Of a DNA stretch of 44,047 nucleotides, positions 1 to 5,536 are shown one piece after another. The stretch lies in NCBI GenBank assembly GCA_902802325.1, contig CADCLV010000013.1, positions 1 to 44,047 on the forward strand, read 5' to 3'. Made by a program: the position numbers and the translations under genes. Source of the DNA: Oscillospiraceae bacterium. Its GTDB lineage: Bacteria > Bacillota > Clostridia > Saccharofermentanales > Saccharofermentanaceae. The notes under the pieces are model-generated. The model saw nothing but the letters and a program-made list of their open reading frames with translations, made no database searches and was not told where the DNA came from. Within the stretch, counting starts at the first letter, position 1; every line of letters begins with the position of its first letter.

Positions 1-56
1 CTTGGCAGAATTTGGCAAGTATGGTCAAAATTAGGCAAGTTTGGAGGAAGGAAAGG
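1..56. repeat. Roughly 10-bp phased GGCAAG-like repeats at the window edge
   Basis: The bases GG recur at 4, 14, 23, 34 and 43, in units such as TTTGGCAAGT (11-20) and TTAGGCAAGT (31-40). The spacing is about one helical turn, with the two best copies 20 bp apart. This is just downstream of the histidine kinase stop on the minus strand. It could be a regulator binding site for a gene further left, or part of a repetitive coding sequence. No gene is visible here. Confidence 0.3.
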
Positions 57-1343
57 TCACAAAGGCAGTATGATCACAGCCACAAATTCGTTTTCTTCTT
101 TCTTCAGTATACAATCTCCGTTATTGCGGTTCACTGCATCTTTTATATTCTCGATTCCATATCCATGAGCAATGACATCCTTCTTTTTGCTCTTCATGTC
201 CGGATCGATTTCATTTACATATGAATTTCGGCATGCAAATATGAATTGCCCGTCTTCTATTGTCGCTTTTACAGATATAAATCTATTGTCTTGAGAGCAC
301 TTTTCAGCTGCTTCAATTGCATTGTTAAGAATATTGGAAAGCATTACGATACAATCTCGATCATCAATCTTCAAAGACGACAAGTTGTTGATTACAAACC
401 GAAAAGCAATGCCTTTTTCTCTTGCCTCCGCATACTTCGTATTTAGTATCGAATTAACCAGCCGATTACCCGTCTCGAACACATTTGCATTTGTGATCAA
501 TTCAGTATTCTGTACATCAAGAATCTCTTTCATTTTATCGTACTGTTCTTCCTTCAGGAGACCTTTTAACGCGGTTATAATATTCTTGAACTCGTGTTCT
601 CTTCTCCCGAGAATATCTCGTTCTGTAGTAATCTGATCGTACAACTGCAGTATCCCTTGTGCATGTATTTTTTCCATCTCGTTCTTTTGGGTTTCAAGCA
701 CTCTCTGGGATTCCTGCCTGATAAACCAGTATACAAACAGATTGATCAGCAACAGCGAAATGGCAATATACGTAAAAGCATTTGCCTGGAATGAACCAAT
801 CGGACCATCAAAACTATAGACAAGTAAAATGATCAGACTCAGAGAATACAACGGAAAAACCGTGTATATCAGCCAGAGTTTGGATTGTATCTCTGCTGTT
901 TTGACTCTTCTAAATAGTCTCCGAATCACAAATACAAGGATGATCTGTATGAACTGACTTACAGCCCCCATGTATATCGAGATGTCGCTTTCCATGATTT
1001 TTTCAATCCTCATCCCCGGATCCAGATATTTGTGTATTGCAATTACAAACGTATCACACACGATTACCAATACATAGAACATTGCCGCAATCGATGCAAC
1101 CTTTATTGGTTTATTATCCTTGTAAATTGATAGAGCAAAAACGATGTTGATAATAACAGCCAGACCGATTCGGACAGCTGGCATTGTTTCAAATACAGTT
1201 GCAGCTCCCAGCACAACTAAAACCCATAAAATCGATAATAGAAAACTCACAACCTGTGACTGTTTTTCTCGTTTAAGGAAAGCAGAACAAAACAATTGAG
1301 CTAAGATAACATATACAACAGCATTTACGATATCGTAAATCAT
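57..1343 (-). CDS. AgrC-like sensor histidine kinase (GHKL ATPase)
   Basis: A membrane sensor kinase of the AgrC/ComD class, expected to sense a peptide pheromone and phosphorylate the LytTR regulator encoded just upstream. The first ~205 residues form about six hydrophobic segments. A cytoplasmic linker leads to the short phospho-acceptor motif REHEFKN (His about residue 250), an N-box (NILNNAIEAAE) and a G-box (HGYGIENIK), with no classical HisKA domain, as usual for this family. The 428-residue length is typical. The start codon overlaps the regulator's stop (ATGA), so the two are translationally coupled. No AgrB or AgrD gene is visible beside it; if present they lie left of the window. 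Confident on class, not on ligand. Confidence 0.85.
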   Translation of the reverse strand: MIYDIVNAVVYVILAQLFCSAFLKREKQSQVVSFLLSILWVLVVLGAATVFETMPAVRIGLAVIINIVFALSIYKDNKPIKVASIAAMFYVLVIVCDTFVIAIHKYLDPGMRIEKIMESDISIYMGAVSQFIQIILVFVIRRLFRRVKTAEIQSKLWLIYTVFPLYSLSLIILLVYSFDGPIGSFQANAFTYIAISLLLINLFVYWFIRQESQRVLETQKNEMEKIHAQGILQLYDQITTERDILGRREHEFKNIITALKGLLKEEQYDKMKEILDVQNTELITNANVFETGNRLVNSILNTKYAEAREKGIAFRFVINNLSSLKIDDRDCIVMLSNILNNAIEAAEKCSQDNRFISVKATIEDGQFIFACRNSYVNEIDPDMKSKKKDVIAHGYGIENIKDAVNRNNGDCILKKEENEFVAVIILPL

Positions 1344-2074
1344 ACAATCATGCCTCCTTTTATTAAGTAGAACTTTCCCTTAACTTCTTCATATCGGTTT
1401 CTTGCAACCGGAAACTCTCTTGTTTCACCATCTTTTACACGGATAATAAGAACATTTCGAGATAGCACAGTAGCGATTTTAAGGTTGACTATGTACCTTT
1501 GATGCACTCTGCCAAAGTATTCGGGGAGTTCTTCTTGAGCATCATCAAGAATGCATCTTCTCACGTAGTGTCTAGTTTCCTGATCCTTTATGAAATACTC
1601 AATATAGTGCTTGCTGCTTTCGATGTATAATATGTCGTCAATGTCAATTTCTGCTGTACTATCACTCAATTCCAACAGTATCTTCTTCTTTGGTTCTGTC
1701 TTAAGAATAAACTCGAGACATTCTTCCAGATCAGATTCGAAGGTTCCAGTTTTCTTAACAAGATATCGTACCGCGTTATACTTGTAGCCTTCTCTCGTGA
1801 AATCATAGTAATTTGTGGCAAAGGCGATTCTGGCATGAGGATACACCTCGTATATTTTGTTCGCTGTATCAAATCCAGTAATTCCATCCATGGCATAATC
1901 TAAAATAATAAGATCATACTTCTTCATACTTTCGCCCTGTGCCAGTAGTTCTTCACCTGATAAGTAGTCATCACATTGGCATACAATAGATTTCTTGTTT
2001 AAGTGTCTTTGGATTAAATGCTTTTCATATTCCAAAAAAGTCTTGCTGTCATCGCATAAAGCAATCCGAAACAT
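1340..2074 (-). CDS. LytTR-family response regulator (AgrA-like)
   Basis: A response regulator with an N-terminal receiver domain (acidic pocket CDD at residues 7-9, phospho-acceptor Asp59 in IILDYAMD, switch region FATN, conserved Lys in YLVKK) and a C-terminal LytTR DNA-binding domain containing the family pattern ILYIESSKHYIEYF...RVHQRYIVNL. Length is 244 residues, normal for AgrA-like proteins. A strong Shine-Dalgarno (GGAGGAAGG) precedes the ATG. It is co-transcribed with the downstream kinase by a four-base overlap. It probably activates peptide-controlled genes beyond the left edge; no matching LytTR direct repeat was seen in the short upstream region. Confidence 0.9.
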   Translation of the reverse strand: MFRIALCDDSKTFLEYEKHLIQRHLNKKSIVCQCDDYLSGEELLAQGESMKKYDLIILDYAMDGITGFDTANKIYEVYPHARIAFATNYYDFTREGYKYNAVRYLVKKTGTFESDLEECLEFILKTEPKKKILLELSDSTAEIDIDDILYIESSKHYIEYFIKDQETRHYVRRCILDDAQEELPEYFGRVHQRYIVNLKIATVLSRNVLIIRVKDGETREFPVARNRYEEVKGKFYLIKGGMIV

Positions 2075-2106
2075 ACCTTCCTCCGTAAACCTATCGTACT
2101 ATTCCT

Positions 2107-2136
2107 ATAAAAGTATACCTCGCAATTACTTGTCAA
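2107..2136 (-). promoter_or_regulatory. Tentative promoter of the LytTR regulator operon
   Basis: On the minus strand there is a perfect TTGACA box (2131-2136), an 18-bp spacer and a weak TTTTAT -10 (2107-2112), about 30 bp upstream of the regulator's ribosome binding site. The -35 is convincing; the -10 is poor. Confidence 0.4.
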
Positions 2137-2707
2137 GAGATTATCTATCTTCATTTTTCAAAATCCTTCTTGTGGTGTATCCATTCGTGATCACTATAGA
2201 AGTAAGGAAGAAGAGATTAGAAGTTTTTACAAGAAGTCTGTATCTTCGTACAAAGGTTCTTATGCGGAGACCACTTCGGATATCGTAAGACTTCTACGCA
2301 AGGTGGTAGAATCCGGATTCTCGTTATCTGCACGCTCCAAGCATATTTCTGTAGGTTGCCTGGCCAACGGATTTACTTTCAGGGTCAACGAACTTCTTAA
2401 TCCACCGACAGAGGATGCCAAGAAGCTGTTCACACAATTCCTGGCTGAGTTTGAGCATTTCAGGAAACTGGGTGCAAAGGTATATACGGATGTGCAGATG
2501 CCGGATGGATCATTATCTATTACCTACTATATAGAGGTAAGTTCGTTCAGCGTAATCGTAAGTCAGATCAACGATTTCCTTCGTCACTTCACGAACATAA
2601 ATGACCAGAGCGAGTTCTCGATCGATGCTTTTGAGCATCGGTTCGAGGATGATCTGAAGACGTACAACAATAGCATCAAGGATGAGATTGCGAACAGCCT
2701 TCACTAA
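2108..2707 (+). pseudogene. C-terminal remnant of the element's XRE-type repressor
   Basis: The frame is open from a stop at 2105 to TAA at 2705-2707, but contains no ATG, GTG or TTG until GTG at 2303, and no helix-turn-helix region. The order and pattern of the translated segment resemble the C-terminal half of the intact repressor at 16050-16994. Both have a D-[FI]-...-[LV]-x-E-[LS]-G helix, a glycine-rich strand, a ...FxxFLxxxxxxxKxx helix, then a Y-[IV]-x-[VR] strand followed by a QxINDFL/KHINEVQ helix. Both end a few tens of bases before an arm-repeat/att block. It is therefore read as the decayed 3' part of the homologous repressor of the neighbouring element. A short GTG-initiated protein from 2303 cannot be excluded. 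Confidence 0.55.
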
Positions 2708-2722
2708 CCCAAATAATGAGTC

Positions 2723-2742
2723 TTGGGAACATTTTGGGAACA
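2723..2742 (+). repeat. Arm-type repeats of element B (TTGGGAACA x2)
   Basis: Two identical 9-mers TTGGGAACA at 2723-2731 and 2734-2742, start-to-start 11 bp. They occupy the same place relative to the att core as the pair of TGTTGGCGAA repeats at 17006-17026 but differ in sequence, as expected if the neighbouring element used a different integrase specificity. Confidence 0.6.
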
Positions 2743-2751
2743 CAGAAAAAT

Positions 2752-2776
2752 GAAAGTCCCACAAATAGGGGCTTTC
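2752..2776. terminator. Stem-loop beside the left att copy
   Basis: GAAAGTCCC (2752-2760) pairs with GGGGCTTTC (2768-2776) around a 7-base loop, with one G-T pair. It matches the position and stem sequence of the guaA terminator at 17034-17059, so it is probably the counterpart carried by element B. Confidence 0.6.
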
Positions 2777-2789
2777 AAAGGATTTTCCA

Positions 2790-2804
2790 TTATTCGAGTT
2801 CGAT
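2790..2804. other. Attachment-site copy at the left junction (guaA 3' codons)
   Basis: TTATTCGAGTTCGAT is a near copy (13 of 15) of TTATTCAAGTTCAAT at the real guaA 3' end (17072-17086). Read on the minus strand it encodes I-E-L-E-stop, like the guaA C-terminus, and both differences are synonymous GAG/GAA changes. The flanks outside also align. This marks the boundary between the two elements. Confidence 0.7.
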
Positions 2805-2903
2805 TCCGGCGTGCATATATTGTGTTTCATCACGTACAAAAGCACCGTATCTTGTGGTTTTATTTTCCATATTCTACCCTTTCCAGTACTTTTTCGGACT
2901 TTT

Positions 2904-2924
2904 TGTTGACATTTTGTTGGCGAA
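2904..2924 (+). repeat. Left arm-type repeats of element A
   Basis: TGTTGACATT (2904-2913) and TGTTGGCGAA (2915-2924), 11 bp apart. The second is identical to both repeats at the right end (17006-17015, 17017-17026), in the same orientation. These are probably integrase N-terminal-domain binding sites. Nothing else is seen in 2811-2939, which is AT-rich and gene-free. Confidence 0.6.
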
Positions 2925-2939
2925 GAAACATTTAACAAA

Positions 2940-3323
2940 TCATAGTTTCTCCAGTTGATGGAAACAGTTCCGAAGCACTTCCGACTTCTCCCAGGAAACG
3001 CTTTTTATCTGCTCATCCATAAGACTAAATACCTTCTCAGGATATTGAACGGCCCATGTAACCCCCAAGTGTGCCTTCAGCTTCATTCTGTTGTTTGGAA
3101 TATAGCGAGAAGCGCTCTTATGCATCCTATCAACAAAATCACCTGCACTTTTGACTATTGCGGCATCATAGGGATCTTCTGAGATAACTTCAAGCATAAG
3201 TGTCTCCAGGGCGCCCTGTTGATCCGCAGGAATAGCTATAAGTAGTGATGAGACAGTCATCTGAATATCAAATGCATTAACATAGCGGTTATCGATCCAG
3301 TGATCATGCTTCATCTTCGTCAC
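2940..3323 (-). CDS. Hypothetical element protein, 127 aa
   Basis: A soluble, mostly helical protein with no domain I can name; the C-terminal part (PEKVFSLMDEQIKSVSWEKSEVLRNCFHQLEKL) looks amphipathic. The start is GTG at 3321-3323, overlapping the stop of the upstream TnpW-like gene as GTGA, so the pair is translationally coupled. It is the last gene before the left end of the element. No transmembrane segment, signal peptide or cysteine cluster. Function unknown; coding status is supported by the coupling and ORF length only. Confidence 0.6.
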   Translation of the reverse strand: MTKMKHDHWIDNRYVNAFDIQMTVSSLLIAIPADQQGALETLMLEVISEDPYDAAIVKSAGDFVDRMHKSASRYIPNNRMKLKAHLGVTWAVQYPEKVFSLMDEQIKSVSWEKSEVLRNCFHQLEKL

Positions 3324-3505
3324 GATTGGTATAAACAGGTGCGAGGCTTGAATTGCTTCAAGACCGTAGTTCTGCCGTCTACGTTGAACCGTGTTGTCAC
3401 GTCATAAGTCGTTCCACCTATCTTCAATGAAAAACTGTCTTCTCCGGAAGCTCCCGTCGGTGGCAGGAACCATGTAGTCGCTTTTTCATTAGAATCCATA
3501 CTCAA
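3320..3505 (-). CDS. TnpW-like small element protein
   Basis: A 61-residue protein whose core, FSLKIGGTTYDVTTRFNVDGRTTVLKQF, resembles the small transposon-encoded TnpW family of Tn4451-type and related clostridial elements (KIGxTTYxVxxxF pattern). The role of that family is not established. The start is uncertain: TTG at 3503-3505 sits about 5 bases from a GGGG Shine-Dalgarno, while ATG at 3497-3499 is 11 bases away. It is the first gene of a two-gene minus-strand operon at the left end of the element. The family assignment is by pattern memory, hence moderate confidence. Confidence 0.55.
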   Translation of the reverse strand: MSMDSNEKATTWFLPPTGASGEDSFSLKIGGTTYDVTTRFNVDGRTTVLKQFKPRTCLYQS

Positions 3506-3563
3506 ATTAGCCCCTTTCCCGGATACATGGGATGAGACTGGTGATAACTAGTTAGATAAAGAA

Positions 3564-3631
3564 CGGCGGCGTGAGAATTAAACAGAAGAATATCTTACGA
3601 TATCCGTTTCTACCTAACTCGCACGCCGCCG
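3564..3631. repeat. Long cruciform: 10-bp outer stem with nested inner hairpin
   Basis: CGGCGGCGTG (3564-3573) is perfectly complementary to CACGCCGCCG (3622-3631). At the centre ATATC (3590-3594) pairs with GATAT (3599-3603) around TTAC, and the intervening arms are partly complementary. It lies ~60 bp upstream of the TnpW-like operon. It may be a structured leader, a recombination or transfer site, or an unclassified RNA. Confidence 0.55.
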
Positions 3632-3890
3632 GTGTATGCTCCCGCGCTACCAGGAGTCCCATCTATCCGTTTAGTTATATCTATTCGTTATGTTCGCCTT
3701 TTGCCCTCCTGCGGCGGAGGGCACGGAGCAGTCCGAAGACCGACTCAAGGAACAAATGTTCCTTGCCAATAATGATAGCATGCTTCCAGAGAAATGCAAT
3801 AGGAAAATCACCAGATCCTGAATTTTTCTGTTGAGGTGTAACCGATTCGTTACACCTTGAGCGGAAAACATGGTTGTCCAAGATTAAGAA

Positions 3891-3953
3891 GCAAGCAACG
3901 CGTCTGAACGTTCAGACACAAAAATGCTTGTCAGGGAGATTCCCTGAGACCCT
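3891..3953 (-). repeat. Left copy of cargo-flanking inverted repeat
   Basis: 63 bp, the reverse complement of 12493-12554. It contains the palindrome GTCTGAACGTTCAGAC (3902-3917) and the stem-loop TCAGGGAGATTCCCTGA (3931-3947), with a conserved GCAAGCAACGCG end. The only differences within the palindrome are compensatory (T-A here, C-G in the other copy). On the minus strand it follows the stop of the DUF3800 gene by ~95 bp. Confidence 0.85.
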
Positions 3954-4050
3954 TAAGTAGCTTTTTGGTGTAGGCTTTCCTAATGTCGTACTTTATTCTT
4001 AGCATGGATAATGAAGTGATTGGCTTATCCATATTTCTTACCACATATTG

Positions 4051-4746
4051 TTACAACTTTTTTCTAGCAATGAGTTTATAGCGGTTTTTCATAAATCTAT
4101 GAGGAGAATCAAAGAATCTCTTCTCAGAAGCCGTAAACTCGCCATCTGAAGCCTTTAAAGCCAATAGTTCCCATGTGCAGATAAGGTCGGCGGCTTGAAA
4201 CAGCTTGTAATCAGCAGGAGCCACTTTACGAAATTCAACATTAGTAAAAAGAACATTGAATACGGATGTAAGTATCATCGTCAATTCATGCTGACCATTG
4301 TCATAATAAATGATTATGCGGTCGAAAGAATTTAAGTAGTCGGAATGCTCTCTAAGCTGGGTAGAAATCTCTCGCGATAGTTCCCCATAAAGATCGATGG
4401 CACTCTGATTTTTCTTTCTTCGTACAAATGGACACAGGTAATGAATATCAAGTTTTCTGACGAAATGATACATGGTATTTATAAGGCTTGCTCGACCGAC
4501 TTCATCGTCATACAGTTGATATATTGATTCACGGCGGATAAGAGGGCCCATATGTACAGCATGAGGTGGAAATCCTAATTCTTTGATATGCCTGTCAAGA
4601 ATGGCTATTTCATCAGTTATATCTATTCTTTGCTCATGAAAGACCATACTGACCATATAATATGGAGCTTTTGTAGAAAACTCGCCAAATACACCGGATT
4701 CATCAATAAAAACACTTAAAACGTTTTTCAAGCGATTAACCCCCAT
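4051..4746 (-). CDS. DUF3800 domain protein (putative toxin/nuclease-like)
   Basis: The N-terminal FIDESG motif and C-terminal QAADLIC motif are the hallmarks of DUF3800, a family predicted to have an RNase H-like fold with acidic residues (Asp and Glu of FIDESG, Asp of the tyrosine-rich strand IIIYYDNG, Asp of QAADL). Activity is not established; the family is common in mobile elements and defence contexts. The ATG at 4744-4746 directly follows the U-tract of a terminator and has no Shine-Dalgarno. TTG at 4729-4731, preceded by GGGGG, may be the real start. A small structured RNA with its own promoter and terminator sits immediately upstream, the arrangement seen in type-III toxin-antitoxin loci. 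Confidence 0.85.
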   Translation of the reverse strand: MGVNRLKNVLSVFIDESGVFGEFSTKAPYYMVSMVFHEQRIDITDEIAILDRHIKELGFPPHAVHMGPLIRRESIYQLYDDEVGRASLINTMYHFVRKLDIHYLCPFVRRKKNQSAIDLYGELSREISTQLREHSDYLNSFDRIIIYYDNGQHELTMILTSVFNVLFTNVEFRKVAPADYKLFQAADLICTWELLALKASDGEFTASEKRFFDSPHRFMKNRYKLIARKKL

Positions 4747-4774
4747 AAAAAATATGGCGGGGTATATCCCCGCC
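4747..4774 (-). terminator. Intrinsic terminator between small RNA and DUF3800 gene
   Basis: On the minus strand GGCGGGG-ATATA-CCCCGCC is followed by ATATTTTTT, a textbook terminator, ending one base before the annotated DUF3800 ATG. Readthrough would be needed to express the downstream gene from the RNA promoter. Confidence 0.85.
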
Positions 4775-4826
4775 GCTTGGTGGGCCAGGGTCTTTCGACC
4801 AGCCCAATCAGCTCATGCTGATTCTT
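4747..4826 (-). ncRNA. ~80-nt structured RNA upstream of DUF3800 gene
   Basis: Three consecutive stem-loops are read on the minus strand. AUCAGC-AUGA-GCUGAU is at 4807-4822. A UGGGC/GCCCA stem (4781-4806) encloses GGUC-GAAA-GACC with a GNRA tetraloop (4789-4800). The terminator stem is at 4756-4774. A consensus sigma-A promoter places the 5' end near 4826. I recall that several conserved RNA motifs found upstream of DUF3800 genes have been catalogued in Rfam as the DUF3800 series; this is a probable member or a new relative. Candidate antitoxin-like or regulatory RNA; function inferred. Confidence 0.75.
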
Positions 4827-4832
4827 ACTGTT

Positions 4833-4861
4833 ATTCTAATTAGTAAATGCTGTTTTGTCAA
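4833..4861 (-). promoter_or_regulatory. Strong sigma-A promoter for the small RNA
   Basis: Minus strand: TTGACA (4856-4861), exactly 17 bp, then TAGAAT (4833-4838). It is the best promoter match in the accessory region and lies after the agrB operon end, so the RNA is transcribed independently. Confidence 0.8.
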
Positions 4862-4874
4862 TGAAAACACTTCG

Positions 4875-4937
4875 TTACAACCATTCCAAATCTAAGCCTA
4901 ATTCCTCTTCCAAATCATTCAAAACATCATCTCCCAT
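4875..4937 (-). CDS. Possible 20-aa acidic peptide after agrB
   Basis: ATG at 4935-4937, preceded by AGGA with a 6-base spacer, opens a 20-codon frame encoding MGDDVLNDLEEELGLDLEWL and ending in TAA at 4875-4877. It starts 14 bases after the agrB stop. It is acidic and leucine-rich like the C-terminal recognition tail of AgrD precursors but has no cysteine or serine for a thiolactone/lactone ring and no N-terminal amphipathic helix. It may be a leftover AgrD tail, a small regulatory peptide, or chance. Confidence 0.3.
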   Translation of the reverse strand: MGDDVLNDLEEELGLDLEWL

Positions 4938-4951
4938 GCGAGTTCCTAAAT

Positions 4952-5536
4952 TCAGTGTTTCATCTTGTTTGGAATAACTTCCCTATCGTAGATAATCTTT
5001 CCGGCGATTCGTGATAATCCAGAGAGCAAGAATGCGGCCGAGAAACTGTGAAGATATCTATTCCAATAGATATTCAGGGCGATCACGCATGACATCAGAA
5101 AGAGAGTTGTGATTTCAGATCGGATGGTCAAAGGTCTTCTCTTAGCGTTCAAAAAAGACTTGTTTGGATGAAGCACCAGCGGAAAAGAGAATAGAAGAAT
5201 GCTCCCGATTCCAAAGAGAATCCATAGTACAAAGGCCCATTTCTTGAGGAATACGAAACCCAGACCGGCGAGAAGTCCGAGAATCATCGTAAGCAGACAT
5301 GCCAGATGAGATTTCGCATGATATCCACCACCGGTTGACTGGAATGTATAGAACAAAGAAACGATAATGACAGCTGCCCAGAATTGCTGCAGTGCGAGTC
5401 CGATCAGGAGCAAGACAACCGTGGACCATATTGTGTAGAATGTGATATCAAAGCCATAGAGATAGATATCTCGGTCTTCCTGAGGTATATGCCCTTTTCT
5501 GATAAGGTTATCTGTAAGAGATTCAATCATTTTCAT
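4952..5536 (-). CDS. agrB: AgrB-like peptide-processing membrane protease
   Basis: AgrB-family cysteine endopeptidase that cleaves and cyclises an AgrD-type precursor at the membrane. The catalytic pair is present with the family's 7-residue spacing: His73 and Cys80 in GGGYHAKSHLAC. Five to six hydrophobic segments follow the amphipathic N-terminus. Length of 194 residues from ATG 5534-5536 is normal; the longer upstream-open frame runs inside the kinase gene and is rejected. The start overlaps the kinase stop by 14 bp. It is the third gene of the agrA-agrC-agrB operon; the likely substrate is the peptide encoded at 7761-7946. Confidence 0.9.
   Translation of the reverse strand: MKMIESLTDNLIRKGHIPQEDRDIYLYGFDITFYTIWSTVVLLLIGLALQQFWAAVIIVSLFYTFQSTGGGYHAKSHLACLLTMILGLLAGLGFVFLKKWAFVLWILFGIGSILLFSFPLVLHPNKSFLNAKRRPLTIRSEITTLFLMSCVIALNIYWNRYLHSFSAAFLLSGLSRIAGKIIYDREVIPNKMKH

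Larger units (their letters stand above)
1..2789. mobile_element. Guanine-synthase-gene-targeting element B, right end only (partial)
   Basis: This is the part of a second integrative element that abuts the complete element to its right and runs off the left edge. At 2723-2804 it shows the same end structure as the guaA junction at 17.0 kb: the 3' end of a repressor gene, two 9-bp repeats 11 bp apart, a GAAAG/CTTTC stem-loop, then a copy of the last codons of guaA. It carries an agr-like two-component system. The N-terminal half of its repressor is gone and replaced by the divergent response regulator, so this end has been rearranged. The matching far end, integrase and true chromosome junction are outside the window. 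Tandem accretion is an inference from the duplicated ends. Confidence 0.6.
3506..4050. other. Gene-free, hairpin-rich stretch
   Basis: No convincing gene. It holds four strong stem-loops: 3564-3631 (listed separately), 3702-3723 (TGCCCTCC/GGAGGGCA, 6-base loop), 3746-3765 (CAAGGAAC/GTTCCTTG) and the two-hairpin inverted repeat copy at 3891-3953. Two overlapping short minus-strand frames (3671-3871, 3681-3881) lack a clear ribosome binding site and family resemblance, and are probably chance. The density of structure suggests a transcribed RNA or a DNA-processing site. Confidence 0.5.

Noticed and set aside
3671..3881. Overlapping short minus-strand ORFs of 66 codons
   Set aside because: No ribosome binding site, overlapping alternative frames, encoded largely by hairpin DNA; no family resemblance.
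4780..4822. Hammerhead-like ribozyme core (CUGAU...GAAA) in the small RNA upstream of DUF3800
   Set aside because: The GAAA is the loop of a simple hairpin and the essential CUGAUGA core is absent; stems do not form a three-way junction.
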